Positions 39,393-51,287 are shown, numbered from the stretch's first letter. The stretch: DNA of 64,000 nt from Pseudoscleropodium purum (GCA_963969395.1 OZ017795.1:20565063-20629062); one strand, 5' to 3'. Numbers and translations: made by a program. Notes: a model not told the origin generated them from the letters alone.

Positions 39393-40641
39393 TAAGGAAA
39401 CTTTAGCCAATGAGGTAGAGGCACGTGTTTATTGGTGGGTAAGGTCAAAATTATACCACCCGGTATTAGCAAAGTCGGGACCAACCTTTAGGATGAGAGA
39501 GAGGTGGATGGACAATGATGACCCTTAGAATTCTAATTTTGTTTCTAACGTAAACCGTTCATGACCCTTTTCAATGAGTTGGCCAACTATAGCTTAGACA
39601 TGGGATGGCATTGCCTTTTCTGTTCTTTAAACTCTACCCAGTCAATAGGTATGATCATCCATTGGAAAACATATCTTGCACTTGGATTTGAGTTGTTTTT
39701 CAATTTTTTTTTCTTGTTGTGTGTCTTTTCTTGTATTCCTTCATTCTAAGGTGGAGGCACCAATTACCAACCACACCTAGTACCCAACATGGAAGGGTTG
39801 GTAATTCCAACCTTAGGCTAGATCTATCAGTTTTGAAGCTTGAAATTTGTTTTTTTTGTCCTTTTCAAGTTAGCAACCAATAAGGTTATGACACAATACT
39901 TGTAGTAATGAGCAAGAAAGTACCATCTAAAATGATCAGAATTAGAAGACTCTAGACATTGCTTGTGGGTCAAGAGTTCTTTTGCCTCCCGAAATGCATA
40001 CTACACAGAATCTGCTCCCAAATTGCTTATTTGATTGGTTATTGGGGCTTCCACCTTACCATATTTGATCTTTCCCCAACTAACCAGAGGGGTGGAGATG
40101 GCCAAATCAATCCACTCTGGCCAAGAGGAAGGCCCCTTCCTCCAAGCGAAGAATCATAGGCTGGGAACCTTGATTGCGGTAACATGATGTTTCAAGCCGA
40201 GGACGGTGGACACGGCTCGCAATCGAATATTTCTGCAGCAGCCGATTGGAACGAAAAATGCCCAAGAAATCCACAAGGACGCGAAGGCGAAAGAAGATGC
40301 TTCTTATGAACAAGCCAAGGCTACGAGCTAGAGTAGTCATGGCCACTGCCTCCGTGCACAAGATAGCACTTTTGCAAGAGTCCAACCTGCTTATTCGGAT
40401 GACCATTTACGATGGGGGTGTAGTCAACCCGGCAGCCTACGAAATTGTCCGACTCTGTCAAGAAAAGGAGCTCCAAAAATTAAAGCAGAGGTTGGCTGAG
40501 ATGCGGGGAGAGAAGCTGAGGTGCAGGAGGCTGAAGAGCGACAGCTACGTGCAAATGCAGAGGAAGAAAGTTCGACTCTTGAATCAGAGGCCGCCTACAG
40601 AGCAAACACTGATCGACAGTTGCAAGAACTGACTTAACTTA
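39393..40641 (+). other. Intergenic DNA with a coding-like but frame-broken tract
   Basis: From about 40090 to 40632 the base composition and codon pattern look coding, with the signal moving between frames. One frame gives AQEIHKDAKAKEDASYEQAK near 40260. The next gives NPAAYEIVRLCQEKELQKLK near 40430 (open frame 40246-40632). A third gives EVQEAEERQLRANAEEESS near 40530. It may be a decayed transposon-associated protein with a coiled coil. I do not recognise the family. The rest of the interval shows nothing. Confidence 0.35.
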
Positions 40642-41586
40642 ACTCTTAAATGTCCAAATTGGCAACATAGAAATTTTGGGCAGCTCACTACAAATGGAGT
40701 TTTTCTTTTTTTTCTTTAAGATTTTAACACAACATGAACATGAGGAGTAACTTTAAAGCTCAATAATTTTCATAACTTTTGATTACATGGTTAAAAAGTT
40801 ATTGTATAATATGTGTTTTCATTATTCGTTGGATAGGTCCAGTAGCAAAAAAAAAAATTTGAAATTTTTTAAAAAAAAGAAATTAAAATTCGAAATTGGT
40901 TCTCTAGATTTATATATACTTGGAAATCTTTGAATCATTCCATTTTGATTAATGAGTCAAAAGTTATGAAGTGTTTTAGTTTGCGAGAGTTTGTGGGTTG
41001 TTATTGATTCTCTATTGTAACACAAACTTCGAAGTCCTTTATTTAACTCAATTTTCAATATTTTTGGAAAAAACTAAAAAAAACTTAGTGTAGATTGTTT
41101 ATTATAACTTTACAACCAGTGGAATTGGAATTGGAATTTTTTAATTCCATAAAAAAATTGTTAACAAATTAGTATTTTGAATCATTCTCTCCATCTTTCT
41201 ATTTGCTACTTTTTTCCTTGTTGTTGTACAATTCCAAATGATCTCAAATTTTTCAAGCATGTAGCCAACTTGACTTGAAGAATGAATTTAAAGAGTAACC
41301 ACCATTTTGGACATTTTTGCATACAAATGTGACCTTATGAAGTGTAGTTGTCCAAATTTTTATAGGGCCAAGAAAAAGATTTTTGTTACTTCAAATGTTA
41401 ATATCTTACAATTTACATAGAGAAAATTTTAAAAATTTCTTCGCACATTTTCTCAAACTAGCATACTATAAGATTTTACGGTTACTTGTGTTCAAAAATG
41501 TTTTTTTTCAAAAATTTGGTACTTGTACTAGAAATAGTAGTTTGGGAGTGGTTTTGGTGAAAACATAGTCAAATTCATTTAGAGGT
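40642..41586 (+). mobile_element. ACCCCTAAAG-family element, copy D
   Basis: It starts ACTCTTAAATGTCCAAATTGGC and ends GTCAAATTCATTTAGAGGT. Interior phrases (GGCAGCTCACTACAAATGGAG, GTTTTAGTTTGCGAG, GTGACCTTATGAAGTGTAG) match copies A and B. It follows immediately after the coding-like tract. Confidence 0.6.
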
Positions 41587-41673
41587 TAAATAGGGGACAA
41601 GTTTTGAGAAAAAGAGAAGAATTTTGGTGATGAATTTGGCCAAAGAGACAATGTTGACAAGCCTACACCAAAT

Positions 41674-42493
41674 CATCGTTGTCATAACAGGCGAGTTAGG
41701 GTCATCGGACGGGCAAATCGGATCGGACAAACGAACGGTCCGGACGGCTTTAATTTTGTAACTTGTGCAATTTTGCAGAACAGGGTTGACGAATCTCTAT
41801 GTCCGCCCCAAAATAGCGTCTGTAACTCGGACGTTCGGACGCAGCGTCCCTCCTGCCATTAGAAGGCGGACGGGCGGGGCGGGGCGGACGGGCACGATGG
41901 ACGGACGGGGCGGACGGCCCGAGGCGGACGCCCAAATCGTGCGGACTACATCAGTCCGCGTGTTGATCAGACGGCTGTAACCGGGCGGACGGATATCGGG
42001 GTGGTCTTGGCGGACGTTGCGGACACAGTGTCCGCGTCCGGACGTCTTGTCAACCCTGTTGCAGAATGACACATCACCTCAGAATGCGAAATCCAGGGCG
42101 CGGACGCCTTTAGGGTTTAGGTTAGGGCGTGGACTTCACTGTCAACATCAGGGCGCGGACTTGTGCAGGTCGAGCGCGGACTTCACCGTCCAAACATACT
42201 TATTTTGAAAGTTACAATTGAGGTTGACCAAGGCGCATCCACTTTTTGGACGCTTGGACCTTTAAGGGTTAAGTATCTTTTTCCCACTATGCATATGTCT
42301 TTTTTCATTCCAAAAAAGAATCTCGTCCACGCCCTGACGATCTCGTCCATGCCCAGCATGTTCCTTAATCCACATGGCATCTACGTGGCCTATTTTTCCA
42401 TTATCAGAAAGTCAACTATGTATTGACTGTATCGGACGAGCGGGACCTCTAATGGACGGGCGAACCGGACATCCGTCCACTATGACAACTATG
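41674..42493 (+). mobile_element. hAT-like element with CATGGTTGTCATA ends, 820-bp copy with nested insert
   Basis: The left end is CATCGTTGTCATAACAGGCGAG and the right end inverted is CATAGTTGTCATAGTGGACGG. The flanks carry a perfect 8-bp duplication CACCAAAT (41666-41673 and 42494-42501), as expected of hAT elements. It has no transposase. It contains a second complete element at 41781-42058, so its own length is about 534 bp. Shorter relatives are at 42729 and 50045. Confidence 0.85.
41781..42058 (+). mobile_element. Nested hAT-like MITE, CAGGGTTGAC ends, CGGACG-rich
   Basis: The ends are CAGGGTTGAC and GTCAACCCTG, perfect inverted copies. The flanks are the perfect 8-bp duplication TTGCAGAA (41773-41780 and 42059-42066), which is part of the host element. 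CAGGG-type ends with 8-bp duplications are typical of hAT elements. The interior is very GC-rich with many CGGACG/GGCGG words, in sharp contrast to the AT-rich region. Overlapping open frames on both strands reflect composition only. Confidence 0.85.
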
Positions 42494-42728
42494 CACCAAA
42501 TTTTGAATTCGGGGGTTGTAATAGAATGGCGGCGGTTTCAACACCACCTATTAGAGGCTTAGAATTGACAAGACATGTTGAAAAAGAGTTGTTGGTGCAA
42601 ATGGTCAAAATTTTTTTTGTTCACATATATATTCTCACCTCTTTTGATATTTGTTGTATTGATATACTTTAGAAGAGATTCTTCTTGTGCATGAATTTTA
42701 TTGTTGCAATGTAAGTTCTTGTTTTTAG

Positions 42729-43006
42729 CATGGTTGTCATAACGGGCGAGTTAGGGTCATCGGACTGGACGGACGGACGGTCCAGACGACTTTAATTTTG
42801 TAACTTGTGCAATTTTGCGGAATGACACGTCACCTCGGAATGCGCTCTGACGATCTCGTCCGCGCCCAGCATGTTCCTTAATCCACATGGCATCCACATG
42901 GCCTATTTTTTCGTTATCAAAAAGTCAACTATGTGTTGACTGTGTCGGATAGGCGGGACCTCTAACGGACGGGCGAACCGGACATCCGTCCACTATGACA
43001 ACCATG
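42729..43006 (+). mobile_element. hAT-like MITE with CATGGTTGTCATA ends, 278-bp copy
   Basis: The ends are the perfect inverted pair CATGGTTGTCATA / TATGACAACCATG, flanked by the 8-bp duplication GTTTTTAG (42721-42728 and 43007-43014). Both termini match the 820-bp copy just upstream. The centre is much shorter, joining GGAATGCG directly to CTGACGATCTCGTCC, so it is an internally deleted derivative. Confidence 0.9.
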
Positions 43007-43014
43007 GTTTTTAG

Positions 43015-45274
43015 TTGTTAAGATGCATGTACTACTTCCAAATAAGGTTTTTCTTTAAATACACAACCATTGGCTCTTATATGCTTTAAAGAGACTCAAG
43101 CACCTTGAGTTTTCAATCTACATTTCATATTTATGAACCTTATTGGTTTAAAGCAATGATCATGATTGGTAATTTAAAAAAAATGGATGTAATGATTAGG
43201 CAATGAACTACATAGATATCGAGAGCTTGCTTTAGATTATATCATAATATATCATATTATAGCAATGATGATTGCGAAGAGGACTTTTGGAAAATTTCAA
43301 CAAATATTCACCATCACCAATGACTTTGCAATAGGAAAGCAGCATTTGATTGGAAAAGAGAGTCAAATTCTAGCGTCATGTATGGAGTCATTGCCAAGTG
43401 CCAACAAAACTTCAACTCAAGATTAAGATGAAGGTTAGACAAAGATTTCATTATTGAGAATGGAGCCCTTAGCGGTATGATGTGGATGCCAAGATGCTAG
43501 TTGTACAGCTCACCAACCTCTATGATGCCTATAATATGCATCAACAAATTGCCATTATTCTCTTACATTTAGATATTAGTTTGGTCTACATTCTTGAATT
43601 GCAAACATGTTGCATGATATCCTTCTCTTCTTATTGAAGCAGAAGGGCACATATAGACTAAATAGACCAAATGAATAAGGACCTATTCAAGGATTTGATT
43701 GATGGTATAGATATGTTGAAGATTGACAACCCCATTTTTTATGAAGAAACCATCCTTGCTCTTGTTATTTTGTAGTCTCTTGGGCATGAAATAATTATGT
43801 CATTTATTTCATCATCCAAATCTTCCAATATATCATGTCTACATGTTTAAGAGAATGACATGTCTACAGTGTACCCTCAATTATGGATTTATGGGTGAGC
43901 AAAAGCTAGTATGACTCTAAAAAATTTGAACTGAAACAACAACAGCATTGTAACTTGTCTACAAATTGATTATCCTTGTGAACCATTGCCCTCCTTAATC
44001 TCGTTATTCTCGTTTTATTCTTGCAGTTTTGTTCTCGATTTGCTAAAATTTGATCCATCCATTTCATTCCATTTCCGTGATTCTTATTGTTATTAGGATG
44101 AATCGTCAACTTCTTTTAAATTTTTGGCGACTCAGAACGCCAAAATTTGTGCTGAAAGCTCTGGACTGGCATAGATTTTCTAATGAAAATACATATTCAG
44201 ATGCAAGTCCTGTAAAACGTACAGTTTGCATACATAGATGCACAAATGGATCCAAGTAGACCGTTCATGCACCATTATGCAGTTGAACTACAAAAATTCT
44301 TAGTGTATTGATAAAATTCTGAAAATTACAAAGCCGTTTTTGAACATTTACTAATTTCAATTTGAGATGAGCTAAAAAGAGTCTCAGGATTGGGTTGATT
44401 CCATCCTAATGTGGAATTGCTTTTCGGTGTAGGTTACTGGACAAGTGGTACTTCCACTGTACCTTAGCAACAACTCACTACCGAAGACATCCAAAATGCC
44501 CATCTTTGAAAACTTTGAAGCTAGACTGAATCCATAGTTAATAATTATCCAGTTCGTGATGTGATGATAGAGTAGGATGCACTAGGCTATACTAAAAATG
44601 GAATTTGGACTCATTTGAAGGACATTTGTCCAAGACAGGGAACTTATATTGAATCCTTGTGTGAAAAATGTGCTTTGGTGTGGGACCATCTACCCTTTGT
44701 GTACATTTTCCTCACTGGAGATCCAATATGAGCTGCCTGCACTTCACCAAGAAGCAACCATTGCAACACATTATCAATTATTTTGCAATGGGTTGTAACG
44801 GTTCAGTACTTCGCTAACAACTTAGTATATAACTCAACTTCGTTACTTTGGTGATATTCCGTTACGCTGGCCGTGTGACCTGAAATCAAAATCAATCTAT
44901 GCAAGCTGTTTTATATATACTTTGTGACCTGAAATTAGGCCTCTGTGAAGATGTATGACACAATTTTTGGTTTGTGAGATTTATCGCCGATTTAACGAAA
45001 TAAGTTCTTTTTATGGTCAATTGCAAACCATTGCAAATGTACTGCAAATTGGTTGCAAAAGTCCCGGACACCTATGGTATGCACATTGCATGTGTACGTC
45101 GCCGAAACTGTTACACAAACTATTGCAATCTCAAATGGTTGCAAAATTATACGTACTCTGTGTTGAATAGAATCATACCAAACTAGTTCGAAATGGCAAA
45201 ACCACTACAAAAACTATTGCAATGCTAGCCTTCCAGCTAGTGTTGTGACATAAAGGGTATCCACTGTGCACTCA
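43015..45274. other. Intergenic DNA, possible degenerate retroelement trace
   Basis: No intact gene is seen. Around 43690-43840 broken frames give 'NPIFYEETILALVIL' followed by a stop and 'SLGHEIIMSFISSS'. This is weakly reminiscent of Copia-type gag proteins, too little to name. From 44860 to 45240 phrases such as CTATTGCAAT and GGTTGCAAA recur without coding sense. Confidence 0.3.
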
Positions 45275-47720
45275 CTAGGGTTTCATATAGAAGCTCGGCC
45301 GATATGCAAACCGCATGTTTTCTTCAACCCAGTTCACCGGAATGACCTGCGTCCGCGTTTGCCCCGAGACCACATCATACTGCAAGAGATAATCTTCAAT
45401 GCTCACCCAGATGACATTGCCCTTCCCAACACAGCTGAACCAGTTTGACCTTTGAGTAGGAGCGTTCTCCGGCTTGGTCTTGTCGAACAAATTCTGTCGG
45501 CGAGACTTATAATCCCACCCGGTGGCGCTGGCTTCTAGTTCGATACGCAGCACGCCATGCAATAAGCTATCTCCCTGCAATTGAAAGATGTAGAATTGAA
45601 GAGGCATGTACTTGGGGTCCCGCGGCGGATCGATCGACCAGTTCGACCAGTGGATCGGTCGGTCCCTGGTGCCGTCCTCCTACGGATACAAATACTCGTC
45701 AAGTCTTGGGGGAATCACTGCAAAGATGTGGCCCATGCATTCTACGAGCTCCAAGTTCTGGAGGACGATTAAGTCCTCGAAGTCCTCGTTGCGGTCTAGG
45801 CCTGTCACATCGATAATTGGAATCCGGACCCAATCTGTAAGCTTGCGTAACGGGAAATTCTTGTGTCGTCTCCAGTCCCCAGCTTCGACGTCAATTTCAA
45901 AGACCTGTAGGGCATAAAAATATGGCAAAAGTAAGCACAGCTAGTACGTCAGGTGCACATATTTGAAATTATTCGATCAACATGTATAGTACAGTATGAG
46001 TGTGAATATATCACCTAACTGTACTGATCGGTTCAAGGTACTGATGAAAGAAATAACAATAACCTTCACTCTGAGGGAGAAAAAATATATTTTCCTTGAG
46101 GCCTTCTAGAAGTATCAGAAATTTTCCAGATGATGTTGCACTAGGAAGCGATAAAATTAAATCCGTGACCTACATTTCCCACTTGGCTGTATGTGGCCAT
46201 GTGGCCAGTTGGCCACATTCAGCCATACTGGTTCAATTAGTACGTGGCCCCCATACAGCCATACAGGTAAGTGTCATCAGATGATTTTTACACTAGAAAG
46301 TGTTAATACCATGAAGGAAAATTTGGGATACTTATAGCCATACAGTCATGCAAGTAAAATCAGTGGCTTAAATTACCCTTGTTGGCAACACTCTAAACCT
46401 GCAATGACAATCAAGGAACCAGGATAATCTCCCTGGCCTCTATGTTTACGTGGCAACCAGAAATGTATTAATTGTGAATTGAATTGAAATTGCCAAACGT
46501 GGAGAACTCCGGCAGTGCTTGGGTCCCTGTCATAACCTGCATCATCAGGATATCGAATGTCTGCGACAAAGAAAAGTCGGCCCACCCAAGCGCTACCCAA
46601 GCGCTGGCACAGTGGTATCCCCATTTGTGGGCCGTCCAATTCCTCCGCCACGGACCCTCTTCGTGGAATTCCATCATAGATTTCCACTTGTCATACGTAT
46701 GGTTGTCACATTGGACAGATTACTGTTCATTTCACGTCCTACACAGGACAGTTACTATTCATCAGATCTGACTCAGACGTGGAGTAAACGAGCCCCCAGT
46801 CGTGGTACAGGAAAATGACTTCGTACGAGTTTGCTTCGTCGTCCACCCGCATGAACACTTGTACGAGCTGATAGATCCACACCTCCCACCCTGCACTCGT
46901 TCTTTACAATCAGGTACCGGATCTGGAAGGAACCGGACTGCTTTTGTGAGCGGATTGACCACCATCAGAGGGTCCCAGTTCCTGTTATCGAGGTTGATGC
47001 AGTGGGGACAATCACTCTCGCCCTCGCAATAGTTACAGTATCGAAAGTTGTATCCTTTTGGTTCCCAGTATTCCCTCTTGCATCGATATGTCCTGACCGG
47101 GACATTGACGATGTCACGAACGAACCTGATGAGGAGCAGGCCATCTGAGTGATCGAAGTTTCACGACGTTAATTGTAAATTCAATACGGCAAAGTTTAAG
47201 AACAAATTGGAGATCGAATCTAGCAAGAAATCGCTCTACTTATGCTTCCCCTAATTATACAATGAGGTTCTTAGTGCAGATAATCGCCAACGTACAAAAG
47301 TTCCAAGAATATAAGGGAACCAGGAATTAATATATAATCAACCTTCCTAGCTTGAGTATAATCATATCAAAGCTAATTGACCAACTTAAACCGCAATTAA
47401 AGGCGTTCCCAACGAGTGCTCAGCAGTCCCATGCCAGATTCCTGCCCAAGTCCACGAGAATAGATGCGCCGGTGTCGCAAGCTTGTAGAGCACTGGGAAG
47501 TACCAATCGGAGCTCTCATCCTGGTGGCAGACCTTGGCGATGATATCAGTGCTGCTGTTAAACCAAGTTGCCCACGACTTGCAAACGTCCTTCAGGTGCA
47601 GAATCTCGTCCGCCTTCAGGCTTTTCAAGAAAATTGGATTTGACAGTACTGCGTCGGTAAATAACTGTGATTCTGGTACGCTCCAAGACTTGCCCGAGAA
47701 CTGAACTACTAGCGAGTGTA
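45275..47720 (-). pseudogene. F-box gene remnant
   Basis: Reading leftward, an F-box-like block (47400-47700) carries 'FLKSLKADEILHLKDVCKSW'. A second block (46985-47150) gives 'DGLLLIRFV', 'YRCKREYWEPKGYNF' and 'VVNPLTKAVRFLPDP'. A third (46750-46900) gives 'VWIYQLVQVFMRVDDEANSY'. Blocks at about 46450-46690 and 45275-45928 follow. F-box proteins normally link targets to SCF ubiquitin ligases. This copy is broken. An 11-bp tandem duplication (46584-46594 and 46595-46605) shifts the frame between 'YHCASAW' and 'VGRLFFVADIRY'. A TAG at 45680-45682 splits two blocks otherwise in one frame ('RLDEYLYP' and 'YMPLQFYIFQL'). The frame also changes near 46895 without room for an intron. I could not phase the first intron or find a start codon. 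Confidence 0.7.
46100..46340. repeat. Cluster of inverted GGCTGTATG / CAGCCATAC words
   Basis: Within an intron-like part of the F-box remnant, GGCTGTATGTGGCCA, TGGCCAGTTGGCCA, CAGCCATACTGG, ACAGCCATACAGG and TAGCCATACAGTC lie within about 200 bp on both orientations. They could form local hairpins. No element boundary is evident. Confidence 0.4.
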
Positions 47721-48373
47721 TCGAACGAACTGTGCTTGATTTGTTTTTGGGAAAAAGAAAAACTCAAGCTGAGAACCGATTTGACTTTGAAAACAAGTAC
47801 GTACAAGACAGAGCTAAATTGCTTGCTTTGATTGGAATGGAATTGGAATTGTGCATGATTTGTATCCAACGGAAAAGAAAAATTCAGGCTTCTCTCCTTG
47901 CTTGGGGAAAATATTCCTAGATTGTTCGTGTGTTCAGCAAGTAATGAAAATATTTACGCAACTTTATATAACTTCATGAAAGTTCTCCACGAGAAAAGTA
48001 AACGACAGCAGAGCAAAAGGAAAGTAGGCAAATGCTCAAAGATCATGTTTGCTAGGCGCTTTTATTAGAGTACTTGGGAGCCTCAGTAGTTGGAGTTAGA
48101 GAAACCAAATCTTGGTAGTTAGACTTAGGAAAATTAAACCTTCCAGTTAGATTGTACCTAAAATTATATTGTTCAATACAATTTTAGGTACATACAAGAC
48201 TTCATATTGAATTTCTAGTGCGCAAAATGTTCACATAGGGTAGATGGTCCCACAATTGTTGTAGAACAATCTATCCAATGTAAACATTTTACACGCTAGG
48301 GATTCAATATAAGGTCCTAATGTAGAGATTTCCATCACATCTGGCTATATTTTAAGGGGATTCTTAACTCTTA
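47721..48373. other. Intergenic DNA upstream of the F-box remnant
   Basis: No gene is confidently placed. A minus-strand open frame of about 100 codons overlapping the F-box block in another frame is not supported. The promoter and first exon of the F-box gene would lie here. Confidence 0.35.
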
Positions 48374-48919
48374 ACCCTTAAATGCCCACGGCACCAAATC
48401 CTACTGTTGACAAAGCTTTGAAGATAAATAAAACCTTTCAAAATTACTAATTTTAATAAATGATATTTTATAAAATTCTTTTTGAAGTCTAATTTTAGCA
48501 TTAAAAAATGAGCCTCAAATACACTAGATGTCAGAGAAAAATTCACATTAGAAATTCATTTTTTTTAAATTGTAGAAGAGATTTTGAGAAGCCATACTTT
48601 GATTGAGGTTATGCATTTTATGCTTTTAAACCTAGTATTTTTTGGTTGGCCAACTTTTTAGATTTGACATGTAAAAAAAAGATTGAAAGACTTCAAATCA
48701 CTTTTGCAATTTTAACACCCTCATGATCAAACATTATAATCTTTCAATCTGTAAGTAATATTGTTGTGTTTTCTTTTCCTGTGTGATCTCTTACATATCT
48801 AGTTTAAATTTGTATAGTTACAATTCAAAAAAAGTTGAAACAACTTATCAAAATGTTGTTTTTTGTTCAATTTAGAGCAAATTCCTAAAGGCTCAACAAA
48901 AGCTTGGACATCTAAAGGT
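48374..48919 (-). mobile_element. Second TTAACCCYTAAA-ended family, copy 1
   Basis: The left end is ACCCTTAAATGCCC and the right end is GGACATCTAAAGGT. The right part (CAATTTAGAGCAAATTCCTAAAGGCTC) is the inverse of the left part of the element at 50644. The terminal words resemble those of the ACCCCTAAAG family, but the interior is different and shorter, about 0.55 kb. The strand is assigned so that 50644-51287 is plus. Confidence 0.5.
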
Positions 48920-49221
48920 TAGAGTCTTATAGATAATAAATTGAATACCTAAACATTATAGTATAAACCAAAATTACTATGCCACTTTAAAATTAAAAAA
49001 TCAACAAACCATGGTTACATATCCAAAGTTCATATTGTAATAAAATATCTAAATTTATAAATTTTTCAAAAAATCTAATTGGAGTAAAAACTTCACTATA
49101 AAAGCTATATTGTATTAGTTGGACTTAAATTCAAAAAATATCATATTTTAGGCTCAAATATAGATTAAAAGTAAATAGAAAAAAATGAAAAAAATATATT
49201 AGAAGGGTGATCCATGGATTA

Positions 49222-50413
49222 ACCCATAAAGTTCCTTGACTATGTTTTTGCCAAAAATGCTCCAAAACTGTCATTTCTTATATAAGTTTCAAAATTTGGA
49301 ATTTTTTTTTTTTTGGACACATGTAACCATAGGATCTTGTAGTACACTAGTTTGATAAGATGTGGTAAAAATTTCAGAAATTTCCACCGTGTAGATTGCA
49401 AGATATTAGCATTTGAAGTGACAAAAATCATTTTTTTGTCCTAACAAAAAAGTGGGCAGTTGAACTTTACAAGGTCACATTTGTATAAAAAAATGTTCAA
49501 AATGATTGCAATTCTTTGAATTCATTTTTCAAGGCATGTTGGCTACATGCTTGAAATTTTTTAGATCATTTGAAATTGTACAACATATAGGAAAAAAATA
49601 GTAAATAGAAAGATGTAGAGAACGGTTCAAAATACTAAATGATTAACAACTTATTTATGAAAACAAAAAATGCCAATCCAAATGGTTGTAATGTTGTAAT
49701 AAACAATCTACACCTTATTTTTTTTATTTTTTTTCACAAATATTGAAAATTGAATTCAATAAAGGATTTCAAAGTTTATTTTGGGGTAGAGAATCCATAA
49801 CTGCCCGCAAACTAAAACACCTCATAAATTTTGATTCATTGATCAAAATGGAATGATTCAAAGCTTTTAATGTATGTATAAACCTAGAAAACCAATTTCA
49901 AATTTGGATTTTTGAAAAAAATAATTTTTTCAAATCTGCCCAAACTGCTTGAGTTGAGAAACAAAGTACATAGTAGGCTATAACTTTTGATTCATATTTC
50001 CAAATGTTCTAAAATTTAGTGCTCATGAAAGATATTCCTTGTCCCATGCTTGTCATAGTGGACGGACATCCGGTTCACCCATCCGTTAGAGGTCCCGCTT
50101 GTCCGATATAGTCAACACATAGTTGACTTTCTGATAACGGAAAAATAGGCCACGTGGATGCCATGTGGATTAAGGAACATGCTGGGCGTGGACGAGGTGA
50201 CGTGTCATTCCGCAAAATTGCACAAGTTACAAAATTAAAGCCATCCGGATCGTCCGTCCGTCCCGTCCGATGACCCTAACTCGCTCGTTATGAAAACCAT
50301 GCCTTGTCCACACCTTCTATTAGAATTTGAGTGAAAACATAAAAACCTCTAATCACATGCACCTGCCCAAAATTTCTATGATGCCAACAAACGTAGTTTG
50401 GTCCTTTAGGAGT
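49222..50413 (-). mobile_element. ACCCCTAAAG-family element, copy F with nested hAT MITE
   Basis: It begins ACCCATAAAGTTCCTTGACTATG and ends GGTCCTTTAGGAGT, the family in reverse. Interior words match copy E closely, for example TGCAAGATATTAGCATTTGAAG and AACTAAAACACCTCATAA. A 257-bp hAT-like MITE with its 8-bp duplication interrupts it at 50045-50301. Without that insert the length is about 927 bp, matching copies A, B and E. Confidence 0.7.
50045..50301 (-). mobile_element. hAT-like MITE with CATGGTTGTCATA ends, 257-bp reverse copy
   Basis: The ends are CATGCTTGTCATAGTGGACGG and CTCGTTATGAAAACCATG. The perfect 8-bp duplication CCTTGTCC lies at 50037-50044 and 50302-50309. The sequence is the inverse of the 278-bp copy at 42729. 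Removing the insert and one duplication restores the phrase GATATTCCTTGTCCACACCTTC seen in related form in copy E. Confidence 0.9.
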
Positions 50414-50643
50414 TAAGCATCTTCTTCTTTAGAAAAGGCAATAATACCATAATGATAGAATTTACAAGACTATTTTTGAAAATATATTGAAGTACCTTCA
50501 AAAGAATGGGATGAAAAACATTTTTCTTCTATTTTACAATTTTAAGTAATGTCATCTAAAAAGACATTTAGTGTCTACAACAATGCCATAGGGGTATAAA
50601 TAATGTAGAGTCAAAGGATAATGTAAATCTAGACTCAGCATTA

Positions 50644-51287
50644 GCCCCTAAATGTCCAAGGCCTTTTTTGAGCTTCTTGGAATTTGCTCTAAATTGAAAA
50701 AAAGTCAACATTTTGATCAATTTTGTCAATTCTTTTTGGAATTATAATTTACAAATTCAAAGTAGACATGTTAGAGATCACATGGGAAATGAAAACATAG
50801 CAATATCAGTTTATAATGTTTGATCATGAGTGTATTAAAATTGTGAATGTGATTTGAAGAATTGAAGTTTCTTAATCCTCTTTTCACATGTAGAATCTAA
50901 AAAATTGGTCACCAAAAAAAGACAAGGTTAAAGGACATTATGTATTTATGTCCACAATCAATTTATGGCTTTTCAAAATCTCTTCTACAATTTTTTTAAA
51001 TGAGTTTCTAATTTGATTTTTCTCCAAGATCTAGTGTATTTGTAGCTCATTTCCAAGAGTCCTCAACACTAATAAATCAAGATTTGTAATGAACATTTTT
51101 GCACAAAATCTTGAATAGAAAAATCATAATCATTCATTTTCAAAATTGGATTTTTGATGCTAAAACTAAACTTCAAAAAGAGCTTTTCAAAAATATAAAC
51201 TACTAAAAATAGTAATTTAAATCTAGGTTATATTTTATTTCAAAGCATTGTTGACACAAAAATTTTGTGCTTTAAACATTTAGGAAT
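50644..51287 (+). mobile_element. Second TTAACCCYTAAA-ended family, copy 2
   Basis: It begins GCCCCTAAATGTCCAAGGCC and ends AACATTTAGGAAT. The first 90 bp match the inverse of the right end of 48374-48919. The two copies therefore flank copy F in inverted orientation. Confidence 0.5.

Noticed and set aside
41750..42072. Overlapping Arg/Pro/Gly-rich open frames on both strands
   Set aside because: They result from the CGGACG-rich composition of the nested hAT-like element, which has precise ends and target duplications.
42111..42127. TTTAGGG/TTTAGG words resembling plant telomere repeats
   Set aside because: Only two imperfect units occur inside a transposon, which is compatible with chance.
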